This document shows, in pieces, positions 1 through 11,099 of a stretch of 64,000 nt of DNA. Position 1 is the stretch's first letter. Each line of letters starts with the position of its first letter. The notes beneath the pieces were generated by a model. The model was given only the letters and a program-made list of their open reading frames with translations, did no database searches and was not told the origin of the DNA. Origin of the DNA: Clarkia xantiana subsp. parviflora (lineage: Eukaryota > Streptophyta > Magnoliopsida > Myrtales > Onagraceae); contig JAPTYO010000010.1 in the NCBI GenBank assembly GCA_036873135.1, positions 24,917,772 to 24,981,771 of the forward strand, read 5' to 3'. The position numbers and the translations under genes are program-made.

Positions 1-500
1 GTAGTGTCTTGCCACAAACGTCGCCTTGGAATGGCCCAAGAGACGGAAAAAACTACAAGTCGTGTAATGTGATCTTATACAGCCCCCTGGAAAAACCAGG
101 TAGAGGTGTAGTAGCATTGCAAGGTAAGTAACTGGACTAGCCAGCAAGACACCTCGCAACAACGATTCAGAGGGGGTACCCAAAGTACGGAAAATAAAAC
201 ACTTCCAAATTGGCAAGTCGTGTTTTGCTACAACGTCGCTTTGGAATGGCCCAAAAGACGGTATAAACTACAAGGCGTATTACACGACCTTTGTCACGCC
301 CCTTTGATTAACAAAGTAGAGGCGTATTAGCATCACAAGGCAAGTAATTGGGTTGGCCAACATAACGCTTTGTAACAACGTTACGCGAGGTGTTCCCAAC
401 TAACAGATGGAAAAAGGCCCCAAACTGACAAGTAGCGTCTTGTGACAACGTCGCCTTAGAGTGGACTAATAGACGGTAAAAACTAAGATCTCGCCTCGTC
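1..500. repeat. About 215-bp tandem repeat, nearly three units (element A)
   Basis: Units start near 1, 212 and 428, each with a form of the core GCCACAACGTCGCCTTGG followed by AGACGG. The same three-unit array occurs in element B at 25341-25830, so it is a fixed part of this family rather than a local duplication. No coding potential is evident. Confidence 0.75.
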
Positions 501-531
501 GAGACAATACATTTTCGTGTGAGTATGGGTC

Positions 532-1007
532 TTGCGCATTACTACTCACAAATGCCAAGTACCAGGACTACGACCTTGCGCATTACTACCCATAAATGCC
601 AAGTGTTACTCTAAAGTATTGCGCGTTACTAACCATGAAATACGACAAGCATACAACACATGTGTTTACCACATACTCATTATGCCATGCCTTGGCATAA
701 CCAAGAGGGGCACACAACGCAGGAACATATGTCTCCTAACTACAAATACGGATGCTACATTCAATCATAGGACGAGTCTCAACTCTACTCTATAGCCCAC
801 ACCACATGGACAATCATGAAAGCAAAGGTATGACATATTACTATCAAGTAATCATGCATTACTAAACTATTCAAGACAGGTTCATATGACAATGTCAAGC
901 ATCAAAACATAAGAATAAAAGGTTCAAATGGACAACACCCCAAATGCAACCTCTACCCGACACAGGGAGCCAAAACTATATACAAATGTTTGATATAAAA
1001 CCAACGA
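532..1007. other. Non-coding interior of element A
   Basis: Spacer between the 215-bp repeats and the antisense ORF. It resembles the equivalent spacer of element B at about 25.85-26.28 kb in composition and position. No credible gene was seen; the short open frames are not conserved in B. Confidence 0.5.
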
Positions 1008-2332
1008 TCAACCCGATGCCACGTCGGGAACATCGACAACATCAGAATCATCGCATGCATCGGCTACAACCTCATCCAGAGGAGCCCCCACCACTATACT
1101 CAACTCACCATCATCATCAAATACCAATTCACACTGGTGAATATCAGCCACAACATCCCCGGAGGCAGTCGCCTCAACATCCTCGGGGGCATCCGCCTCA
1201 ATAACCTCAAGGGAAGGCGCCTCAAAAATCTGGGGGGCATTCGCCAAAACATACGCGGGAACAATCCCGTCTCTAAGACGCAAGGCAGACACATGCCCAG
1301 TGGCAAACGTGGCATATATACCCAACTGATCAAAGCAGAAATCGGGGGCAATAGTATATACCTGCCCGAACCTCAGTCCTACAATAGGTCGTCAGCACCT
1401 GCCCGAACCTCAGTCCTATAGGACTCCGAGTCTTTGTACTCCACCACACCATAAACCTTGCCTGCTGCATAGGCCTTCTCCTCCACAGCTTGCAAGGCAA
1501 GGCCATGCGTCTCGTTATCCTCAGCAACTTTCTTCTGAAGGGCAACAACATCAGACTCGAGTACAACAACTCGAGCCTGACGAGATGAGGTTCCCGCCTC
1601 CAAGTCAGCAACCTTCGAATCCAAGAAGCGCGCTTTCTCTTTCGCGCTCGCCAGCTCTCGACATACCATGTCACACCTCTCATGGAGTGCCTTCTTCTCC
1701 TCCGTGAGTTCAATCACAAAGGAAGAAATACAAGTTATAAAAGAGTAAGGATGAATACTTACATGCGCAAGACATGTCATCGCACCCTCAGCATACGAGT
1801 GCACATCCTCAGGTTCGCTGGGATGAACCCTTCGATCGACAAGAAGAATAATCTGCCGGAACACACGTACTCCCACCTCGGGAGTAGTCAAGCTGGCACC
1901 CTTTGCAAAATGTGGCCCCAAACAAGCAAAGGGTTCCCACTCAGTGATAGCGTCCTTGGCAGGACGAACCAAGTCATCTCAGGTGAGCGCGGCAAGGGGC
2001 GCAATACCTATGAACGCACAAAAAGATAAGCAAGAAGGCCCAAACATAACAGTATAACAAGAAAATAAAGGCAAGTTACACAACTTAACGAGGAGACTTA
2101 TCCTCCAAGGTCTGGTCCCTCGACCGGGGGCAGACATAGCAGGCGCGCGAGCCTGACCCTTAATGTTCGATGCCTCGCCACTGCCAGATTTTGACCGCTT
2201 GGGATCGCTCGAGGGACGCACCTCGGAGTCAGCTCTTTTGGTCTTGGAACGAGGCGGAGTGTCCGCAACAGCAACAACGCGATTCGTCACATTAGAAGAA
2301 CTGCCTACAAACAAGAAGTCGTAAAAAGTCAT
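1008..2332 (-). pseudogene. C-terminal half of the antisense gene of element A
   Basis: On the minus strand, 2332-1979 encodes a basic, low-complexity stretch with DPKRSKSGSG, which resembles a nuclear localisation signal. 1972-1379 encodes TPEVGVRVFR followed by a long coiled coil (about residues 75-185 of that frame), and a final frame runs to 1008. The same order occurs in element B (33012-32494, then 26945-26310). Between the first two blocks is a pyrimidine-rich stretch ending in TTCATAG, at the same place as a clear intron in B, so the gene is probably spliced; the donor here looks damaged. The upstream PF04195-like domain seen in B is missing. Function is unknown; antisense extra ORFs are known in the Tat lineage of plant Gypsy elements. 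Confidence 0.6.
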
Positions 2333-3125
2333 AGTGTAACACTGTTACTCTAAGATTGCCAGCTTGTGAGATTCGCAGGGACTACCATACCAAACGTAGA
2401 GCACGCGGGCACTAAGAGGGGGAGCAACACCTCTCGTTCGAAAGCTAAGTATGGAGTCGCTAAGCGCAGCATGCGCGCGTCAACGCACTAAGAAGGAGGA
2501 GTTACACCTCCCATTCAAAAACTAAGTACGGAGACACTCAGCGCAGCATCGCGCCGACATGTCAATGCGAGATCTCCCACCTCACATACGAAGCACCTAT
2601 TGGATACACCAAGTGGTTATCATGTCCACACGTCTCTATGCGGCTATCATGTCCGCATTTCTTGAAGCGGCTATCAGGTCCGTGCATTACTAAATGGCTA
2701 TCATGTCCACGCGACTTTCATGTCTGTGCGTCACATTAACATATCTACAACCAAGTAGTGGTCGCAGGAAGCACTCTATCTTGAAAACACCTGGTAGCGG
2801 TAACAACATGGAAAGGCACGTCGCCTGTCGACCTCTGACCGATACCACATAAAGGCACGTCGCCTCGTCGACCTCTGTCCTATTCGACAAGGCACGTCGC
2901 CTCGTGAACCTCTGAACTACGTCCTACCATGGAAACATCAAGTAGCAGTCGCCAAATGCACCCTACTTGAGAAAAACCAAGGAGCAGTCGGCACAAGGGT
3001 CAACACCCTGCGTCCGAGACAACTATATGGCGAACATACCTGACACGGGGGCAGCTCCACACCTACGGACTTATAAGTTCAAAATACTACACAACGAACA
3101 TCCTCTATACGGGGGTAACTCTATG
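2333..3125. repeat. Element A spacer with short degenerate repeats
   Basis: No gene is visible. Between about 2590 and 2740 the motif GGCTATCATGTCC recurs several times with small changes. Between about 2814 and 2920 the motif GGCACGTCGCCT, followed by CTCTG, recurs three times. The last bases, CTATG at 3121-3125, are the left target-site duplication of the inserted LTR element. Confidence 0.55.
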
Positions 3126-4281
3126 TGTAGGACCTAAAAATCCGACCTATGGCGAATTACGTTTTGAAAACGTGCAATTTTGAAAAGAGTTGCCACTAGT
3201 TAATTAAGGCTAACTAGAATCCTAAATTACCTAAGCGAATAACGAATTAAACACCTAGGTATAAAATTGGTCTACGATCAGAAAGCCGAGTTCGGGGTTC
3301 TATTACGAATTAAAAATATAATTTTTAACCTCGCCCATTCGGTACTCAATTCACTTAATTGCCACTTTTTTAAAATTTAAACATTCGTTACGTCAAACTA
3401 ATCTAACGTTATGAAAAAGAACTAAACTAATTTTTACGCAAAAACTATTATTAACAATAAATATAAACCTAAAAAAAACTATTAAGCATCTAATTCTCCT
3501 AATTGAAATAAAATCTAAACAAAACTAAACATGCTCCAAACATGATACAATTTAGTATTTACATATCATACACATATATTCACAAAAACATGTTATCTAA
3601 TTATATTTACATTTTAATTACCTAGCCAACATAATATAATAATAATAAAGAATAAACAGAAAATTTAAACAAAAAAACAAATTATTAAATAATAAAAATA
3701 AAAAAAACGAAAAAAAGCAGACCTGATGCACGGAGGGGACGGGCAGGATCGGAGCAGCAGCTATGAGAGGTCGAGTAGGGACGGCGGACAGCCAGGCAGG
3801 GCGACGGGCGGGGCGGAGTGCTGTGGTTCGAAACTCCGGCGCCGGCGGGGAGCCTTCAGCAGCGGGAGGAAGAAAGAGAAGGGAAAAAAAAAAAACTTGT
3901 ATTCACTAGGAGACAAAACTGCACGGTTTTGAAGAACTGATGTATTATTATTGATGTGGTGTTTTTTTACATGGACAATGGGTCCTTTTATAGCTAAATT
4001 AGGTCCCAATATTAGGAAAACACATTTACCTAAATATGCACATTATTTATTCCGAAAATTACATATATATATTTATGAAAATTGTCATAAATATATAATA
4101 TATATTTTTCTGAATATTACATGATATTTAATGCATATATTCTATCCTAATTTAAGCTAAACCTATTTTAGCAACCCTGTGACCTTCTATGTTTAAATAT
4201 TTCATTTTTTTAAACGCGTTACACATAACATTTTTGAACGTGTTATATACGTGTTGCGCGTACCAAAATTAGGTGTTTACA
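3126..4281 (-). repeat. 3' LTR of the LARD-like element
   Basis: This 1,156-bp repeat begins TGTAGGACC and ends GTTTACA on the plus strand and is paired with 8962-10116. It contains an unexpected GC-rich island at about 3722-3870 inside very AT-rich sequence. The open frame on the island is not conserved in length between the two LTRs and is not called as a gene. Confidence 0.88.
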
Positions 4282-4300
4282 ACTTGCCCCTCTTTGGACG
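4282..4300 (-). other. Polypurine tract of the LARD-like element
   Basis: On the minus strand, AAAGAGGGGCAAGT lies immediately before the LTR start TGTAAACACC. This is the expected position for the plus-strand primer and fixes the orientation of the element. Confidence 0.7.
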
Positions 4301-4439
4301 GACTCCCGTAGAATGCATTCGAGGGGGTTTGTCCAAAGACGAGTAAACACTAATTTTGGCTAGGAAGTATATCTTCTTCCGGGTCTTCAAGTCTCCAAGG
4401 TGGCCTTTGGCTTTATTAACGATGCAAAAAAGTTAAACT

Positions 4440-4930
4440 TCTGTCGGCGGTGCCCCTGTTGACAGTGCCTCCATTGGTATCGCAGAAAAGCCTCGGTCGG
4501 CGGTGCCCCTGTTGGCGGTGCCTCCGTTGGCGTGCGGAAAATAGAACCTCCGTCGGCGGTGCCCCTGTTGGCGGTGCCTCCATTGGTAGTGCAGAAAAGT
4601 AAAGCCTCCAGTGGCATGCAGTAAAGTAAAACCTTAATCGACGTTGCCTCCAGTGGCGAGCGACAAGGAAAAGCCTCCAGTGGCGTGCAATAAAGTAAAA
4701 CATTTGGTGATGATTGGTAACAGAAGACCTCTACGTCAGACAGTACCAACAACCTCTGGTGACGCCTCTAGTGGCGAGTGGTAACGGAAAAACCTCTACG
4801 TCAGACCGTACCGGAAAACCTCTGGTGGAAAAAGACCTCTACGTCAAACCGTACCGGAGAACCTTTGGTGATGCCTCTAGTGGCGAGTCGGAGAAGAGCC
4901 TCTAGTAGCGTCCGTTGGAGAAGTGCCTCT
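4440..4930. repeat. 53-55-bp degenerate tandem repeats, LARD interior
   Basis: The unit core GTCGGCGGTGCCCCTGTTG recurs at about 4443, 4496 and 4551. It then decays into shorter CCTCTAGTGGCG-type units up to about 4930. Open frames here only reflect the repeat period. Confidence 0.7.
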
Positions 4931-5194
4931 AGTGGCGTGACTTGCGAAGGCTGAATACTAAGGCTTCGTTCGTCGGGGTTGACTCTCAGGAAGCTGGAAA
5001 ACTTCAGATCCCGATTGTCGGTAGTGACTTATAGGAACAGACTGTAACAGTCCTACTCGCCCTTGAATGGTGACTCGCGAGAACAGACTGTAACCGTCCC
5101 GCTTGCCGTTTGGAAGATGTTGTGTCGTAGAAAATACGCTTGCGCATGAGTGTTTGTCCCTAATTTTTGCCTAAATTGTGCATTGTGCGACAAC

Positions 5195-5270
5195 CTAGCG
5201 GGATTTTTTTTTTTCTCTTTTTTCTTTTTTCTTTTTTCTTCTTCTCTCTTTTTTTTTGAGAATTTCTCTT
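5195..5270. repeat. Pyrimidine (T/C) tract
   Basis: A T-rich tract with scattered C lies in the LARD interior. A similar one lies at 5915-5992, with T runs of up to about 20. These create spurious Phe-rich open frames. Confidence 0.8.
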
Positions 5271-5439
5271 TTCCTCTCCTTTTGCCATGGCCGATTGAGA
5301 GATTTCCGACCGTGCCCCTCAGCTTTTTATTTTCTCTCATTTTGCCATGATTGCAATTCCTGAACTTGCAACCATGCCTCTCATTTCCTGATTTTGCCTA
5401 GGTCGCCCTTTCGGGTTTTCAACCTAGCGGAAGCACTCT

Positions 5440-5890
5440 TTATTTGGTAGCCGATTAAACGGTGGCTGTGACCCGTACTTTATTTTCCGCCTCGATGCGG
5501 GAGTATTTGTAGCCCTTTGGAGGGTGACTGTGACCCTTTTCTCACCGTTATGTTGTGGGAGCTTTTTGATTGTAGCCATTTGGAGGGTGGCTGTGGTCCT
5601 TCATTCCTCGTCTCTGATCCGGGAAACACTCTTTGTATGTAACCATTTTGAGGGTGGTTGTGGCCCTTTCACTTAATATCCGCCATCAATGTTTCGGGAT
5701 CGCTCTTTTGACTGTAGCCGTTTGAGGGACATCTGTGACCATTTCTTTTACTCTCCTGCCCTCACCGGGTTCGCGGAATCACTCTTTTTGTGTAGCCATT
5801 TTTTTAAGGGTGGCTGTGGCCCTTTTTATTCTCTTTCCCTCACAGAATAAAAACTCTTACTGTAGCCGATTAAAGGGCGGTTGTGACCCT
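5440..5890. repeat. About 62-65-bp degenerate repeats, LARD interior
   Basis: The core GTAGCCATTTGGAGGGTGGC, followed by TGTGGCCCTTT, occurs about seven times with drift. It is typical of the non-coding repeat blocks that fill LARD interiors. Confidence 0.7.
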
Positions 5891-7099
5891 AAAGAAAATG
5901 ATTTTATTTGCCTTTTTTGCTTGCTTTTTTTTTTTGCTTTCTTTTTTTGCTTGCTCTTTTTTTTTTTTTTTTTTTTTGCTTCTTTTTTTTTTACGACGAA
6001 AATTTAACGAAAATAATCAACAACAATTATGTACATGCCCCCTAGTGGCAAATCTGAAATTTCCAATTCAAAACATCTTCTAGAGAAGGACTCACTTGAT
6101 TGAGTCAAAATATGTTGATCGTGTCGACGCCCTGGATGGACCTTACAACCAATGGATGACGTAGACAGTGATTTCTAATCTCGGCTTCTCAAGTGCCCCG
6201 GTTATTGCTCAATCTCGTCTGGGGATGCCCCACGGTTAGCACTGATCGGGCCGCATGACAAATGTATGACTTGGTTTAGGATCACACAAGGATGATGTGG
6301 AGTAGTCCGTATTGGGGCACAGTAGTCCACAAATGGTAAATGCATAGATATCGCCCGAGGTATCTGGGATAAATTCGACAACTTGCGGCGAGCAAAGGGC
6401 CACGCATGAGATGTGCTCTTCAGGGGCTTTGATTTGGATGATTATCCAAATTGCACAATGATTAAGGAAAAACTCAGATTTCGGGGATAAAAATGATCAC
6501 AACTTTTCTTACCTGGGTGTTGGATTTTTCTAGTGGGAAATGTGCTCGCTATGCGACTGGTCCTGCTGCATGTCCTGATTTTCCCGCTCCATCTAGAAAA
6601 CACAACTTGTATATGAACACCTGCCGGAAAGTAAATGCCCCTGGACCTCTGATGGAAGGCACCAACAATAATGTTTTCTTTGCTTGACATCTAAAATTTT
6701 CATTGATCAGCACATTGAATCTTCACGAGGCTCTTGATGATCTCTTGATATCTTCTCATCTCCGTACATGACCGATCTTAATAGGAGATGCCCCTTGGTT
6801 ACCACCGACCGGTTTAGACTTCACCGTAAACGAATATACGGCTTGGTTCGGGACGCGTATGAATTTCACACATGGTATGTGGAATTTTGGCAGGTAAGTT
6901 CTTTGGAGCAATTACGTTTCACGTGGATGCGACCTCGTCGAAGTGTTCATCTGATCTGAGCGTCGGATATTCCGAGTGCGCAATTTTTTCTTCGTGCTAC
7001 TGGATGACTGCACATTCTTTTTATGTTGCCCCTTTTGGCCGACACAACTTGTATGTACGGGATGCATAACCAATGGTACCCGAAAAGACCAAACATGTA

Positions 7100-8520
7100 A
7101 GTTAGTATAAATAAATTAAGAAGTCATGCATGATTTTTCGAAAAACTTCTAATGTCATTCATTTCGTAATTTTGATTACATTTCAGAAAGAATCAAAATT
7201 TAAGATCTAAGGTGTTTTGCACAAGCATGGAGTTCGCTGAGTGCACTATCTGGCTCGAACGCAGGACAGGTGTTCAAAACAAAATTTTTCAAAAACATTT
7301 TATTGTCCTTTGTTTAAACTCGAATGGTCGCACTTAACCGCACATTTAAACTATTTTCTCAAAAAAAATATAATCAAATCTCTTTTTTTAAAACGCTAGC
7401 TCATGCAAAGGTTGAAATGACAATTTTGCCGCAAAAGTGCAACACACCTTGGATAAAAACGAATGACACTTTGATTTTTTTTAAAGTGCTCATGCATGCT
7501 CGAAAAGTTAAAGTTTTACTGATAAGAAACTTACAACTTACAACCGGTTTACATGAATGACACATATGGAATGTATGTACAAAATGAAAAATCCAGGTGA
7601 AATTTTTTTATAAAAACAACTGCAAATGCAATGCATGTTTGGAATTAGAAGCTCAACAACTAAGAGAATATTTACAATCTAAAAAAAAGAATCGTTTTTC
7701 CAAAAACAATGCCTATGAGATGTACATGAGGTGAAAGTTGTACAGTTGAGAAAACTTACAAGTTACCTGATTTTTTTTGTTTTTTTTTTTATGAGGGAAA
7801 AAAATCAATGCATCCTAATTGCTCAAAATTAAAAAAATAATCAAGTGAATTTTTTTTTTTTAAAAAAAAAAATGCAAATGAAATGCACAAAAATAAATAA
7901 ATACAAGTTACAAACTTAAAAATGAAAGTTCTACAACTAAGAAAAATTACAATTTACCTGAAAGGTTTTTTCGAAAATAATACATATGAGATGCACATCT
8001 TTTAAAAAAATAAGGTAAAAGGTTTTCTAAACAAAGAGCCCTAAAACAAAGAGAGCTTACGATTTATCTAAAAAGTTTTTTAAATTAATGCATACTGGAT
8101 GCATTATTTAAAATAAAACAATTTAGGTAAAAAAATTTTGAAATGATGCATATGGAATGCACGTTCGAAATTAGAAGCTCTAATAGCTAAAGAGGAATTA
8201 AAATTTCCAAAAAATGTTTTTTTACATGCGCGACGCGCTAACCAAAATCACAACTTACCTGAAGAGTTTTTTTAAGAAAAAAAATAATGCGTATGAAACG
8301 CAAATTTGAAATAAACAAAAATTTCAGGTAAAAATTTTTTTAAAAAAAAATAAAACAATGCATACATGTTCGGAAAGAAAATTTCTAAATGTCCGATCAC
8401 TTAGCTGAAAAAAAGTTTTTTTTTTGTTTTTTAAAAAATGCAAGAAGATGAACGCATGAGAATAAAATTTACACAGTTAAAAAAAACTTACAGTTTTCCT
8501 GACGACTCTCTTTTACAACA
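7100..8520. repeat. Diverged AT-rich repeats of about 100-150 bp, LARD interior
   Basis: Loosely repeated modules contain AATGCATG, GAAGCTC and ACTTACA...TTACCTGA, separated by A and T homopolymers. There is no coding sequence. The stretch 6000-7100 before it is unique, with no gene recognised. Confidence 0.5.
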
Positions 8521-8940
8521 ACAAAAAAACACTGATAAAACACAACATGTTAGAGGGTAAAAATGTGTGGCTTTGCTCTACAAGGTAGGTTCCACTGATA
8601 GGTTCCCGACAAGGTGGTTTCCTCACCCCCATCACAGGGATCATAAGACCTTCACAAGCGAGTGGAGTTGTTCTGAGTCGTTCCGGCGGCTCGGCCGCGC
8701 GGTCGTACCCTTACTAACTCTCCGGGGTTCCTAGTTGCCCTGGGATTTAGGCATTTTGGATATTACACTAAAGTGGTGTGTGCGAGTTCAAACAACGCCA
8801 CAAAAAAATTAGTATAAATTCTACACTTTGTACCTGTAAAAAAAAAAAAAAAAGTTAGATTAATCAAGAGAAAAAAAGAATTAAATTAAATAAAAAAATA
8901 TGGCAAGTAAGCGAATATAATGAGCCCGAACCCTCTAATG

Positions 8941-8958
8941 TCCCCAGCAGAGTCGCCA
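8941..8958 (-). other. Primer binding site of the LARD-like element
   Basis: On the minus strand the 18-nt site TGGCGACTCTGCTGGGGA sits three bases after the end of the 5' LTR. This class of PBS (tRNA-Arg type) is known from Ogre/Tat elements, and that is the basis for the lineage call. Confidence 0.75.
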
Positions 8959-8961
8959 AAT

Positions 8962-10116
8962 TGTCGGACCTAAAAATCCGACCTATGGCGAATTACGTTT
9001 TGAAAACGTGCAATTTTGAAAAGAGTTGCCACTAGTTAATTAAAGCTAACTAGAATCCTAAATTACCTAAGCGAATAACGAATTAAACACCTAGGTATAA
9101 AATCGGTCTACGATCAGAAAGCCGAGTTCGGGGGTTCTATTACGAATTAAAAATATAATTTTTAACCTCGCCCATTCGGTACTCAGTTCACTTAATTGCA
9201 ATTTTTTTAAAATTTAAACATTCGTTACGTCAAACTAATATAACGTTATGAAAAAGAACTAAACTAATTTTTACGCAAAAACTATTATTAACAATAAATA
9301 TAAACCTAAAAAAAACTATTAAGCATCTAATTCTCCTAATTGAAATAAAATCTAAACAAAACTAAACATGCTCCAAACATGATACAATTTAGTATTTACA
9401 TATCATACACATATATTCACAAAAACATGTTATCTAATTATATTTACATTTTAATTACCTAGCCAACATAATATAATAATAATAAAGAATAAACAGAAAA
9501 TTTAAACAAAAAAGAAAATTATTAAATAATAATAAAAAAAAACGAAAAAAAGCAGACCAGATGCACGGAGGGGACGGGCAGGATCGGAGTAGCAGCGATG
9601 GGAGGTCAAGTAGGGACGGCGGACAGCCAGGCAGGGCGACGGGCGGGGCGGAGTGCTGTGGGTCGAAACTCCGGCGCCGGCGGGGAGCCTTCAGCAGCGG
9701 GGGGAAGAAGAGAAAAAAAAAAAAAATTTATTCACTAGGAGACAAAACTGCACGGTTTTCAAGAACTGATGTATTATTATTGATGTGGTGTTTTTTTACA
9801 TGGACAAGGGGTCATTTTATAGCTAAATTAGGTCCCAATATTAGGAAAACACATTTACCTAAATATGCACATTATTTATTCCGAAAATTACATATATATA
9901 TATATATTTATGAAAATTGTCATAAATATATAATATATATTTTTCTGAATATTACATGATATTTAATGCATATATTCTATCCTAATTTAAGCTAAACCTA
10001 TTTTAGCAACCCTGTGACCTTCTATGTTTAAATATTTCCTTTTTTTAAACGCGTTACACATAACATTTTTGAACGTGTTATATACGTGTTGCGCGTACCA
10101 AAATTAGGTGTTTACA
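8962..10116 (-). repeat. 5' LTR of the LARD-like element
   Basis: This 1,155-bp repeat begins TGTCGGACC and ends GTTTACA on the plus strand. It differs from the other LTR by scattered substitutions and small indels, including an expanded TA run near 9895. The adjacent PBS identifies it as the 5' LTR in the minus-strand orientation. Confidence 0.88.
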
Positions 10117-10121
10117 CTATG

Positions 10122-11090
10122 TTAGTAAGGGCATCGTCCCGACACTTATACAGCCTATACGGCACTACGCGCGTTTGCGCGACCCAACACTACGCGCGTC
10201 TGCGCGACCCAACACTACGCGCGTCTGCGCGACCCAACACATGTCTATCATGGCACGTTCATCGAAAACACGTCGGAGGCCTAACACCTCGCAACTAAAG
10301 GGCTAGTTCACCTATGGTTCGAACTTGCACCTACATACACCTATATGATCTACGCGTCTATACGACACATACATGCCTGTACCCGGCCACGTCACTACAA
10401 ACAATCCCACTCGGGGGCAATACTATATCGACAAAGGACTCGTATCTCGACATATACGTGGCGAACATACTCCTATTATGAGGCGTTCGTCAAGGACGCG
10501 GCGGATGCATGGCGCCCCGCAATCTCAGGACCTGCGCGTCCGTAACACACACTCCTCTATATAGTGTGAGGGTGAAGGTTTACCTCTCCTTAATTCCTCT
10601 AACTCTTTTTATGAGTCTTTAGCATACACCCATGCTTACATATCCATGCTTACATATGCACGTTTGCATATACATGACACATGCATGTTACCGCAACCCT
10701 GTTGCGCATATATCTACACTCATATCATTGCATATATATTCCCATGTTCACATCATTAATTCCATGTCATTACATATCGCGCGTCTACTCGCATACACGC
10801 GTATACGCATACATGTCAACATTTACGTCTATGTTACGTACATACGCTTACATGACTACATATGTATTTGCTATACACGCATGCTCGCTGCACTAACCAT
10901 GTCAGCAGTTACGCTCTCTTCCATCAAGCAATAGGGAGGAAACCAATTCCAATATGCGGAGACTAAGTATGGAGACACTCACATACACACTCCCTTATAT
11001 AGATGTATGGGTAATATCCTATCCTCTCCATATTTTTTCTATCTCTTTTGAGGGAATTCTCTAGCATATATTACAGTTCTCCCTATTACA
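10122..11090. other. Element A sequence beyond the LARD insertion
   Basis: No gene was recognised. It begins with a 25-bp repeat (10163-10237). At 10620-10890 it has CATG- and CATATA-rich alternating purine-pyrimidine sequence. It also contains two related segments, about 10545-10630 and 10965-11075, each with ACACACTCC...TATATAG followed by a CTCTTTT...TCTAGCATA tail. These could be promoter-like or LTR-derived repeats, but nothing proves a function. Confidence 0.4.
10163..10237. repeat. Three 25-bp CG-rich tandem units
   Basis: Three consecutive units carry the core CTACGCGCGTCTGCGCGACC; the first has a T where the others have a C. Each unit contains the imperfect palindrome CGCGCGTCTGCGCG. 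Confidence 0.85.
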
Positions 11091-11099
11091 ACCAACTTT

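Larger units (their letters stand above)
3126..10116 (-). mobile_element. Complete non-coding LTR element (LARD-like, Tat/Ogre-type PBS)
   Basis: Two LTRs (3126-4281 and 8962-10116) start with TG and end with CA and look about 97-98% identical by eye. The element is flanked by the 5-bp duplication CTATG (3121-3125 and 10117-10121). It reads on the minus strand: a PBS follows the right-hand LTR, and a purine-rich tract precedes the left-hand one. The 4,680-bp interior has no gag, protease, RT or integrase and is made largely of degenerate repeats. It fits a large retrotransposon derivative (LARD) mobilised by an autonomous Tat/Ogre-type relative. It is nested in element A and is younger than it. 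Confidence 0.88.
1..11090 (+). mobile_element. Element A: distal part of a Tat-like Gypsy element, nested
   Basis: This stretch matches element B (20.5-35.2 kb) in order and orientation. The 215-bp repeats at 1-500 correspond to 25341-25830, and the antisense ORFs at 1008-2332 correspond to those at 26310-26945 and 32494-33012. The gag half and left LTR lie outside the window. The copy is interrupted at 3126-10116 by another LTR element; host sequence resumes at 10122. The PF04195-like N-terminal part of the antisense gene, present in B, is not found here, so A is probably deleted internally. The right edge is approximate: decayed Copia sequence begins near 11.1 kb and no 3' LTR was recognised. 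Confidence 0.6.

Noticed and set aside
3726..3932. Open frame in the GC-rich island of the LARD LTR, repeated at 9561-9959
   Set aside because: It lies in both LTRs, differs in length and C-terminus between them, and is antisense to the element; it looks like a composition effect.
5150..6083. Phe/Leu-rich open frames
   Set aside because: They are translations of T/C tracts with no start context or similarity.
6442..7069. Several 60-80-aa ORFs in the LARD interior
   Set aside because: They are short, unrelated to gag-pol, overlap on both strands and have no similarity recognised.
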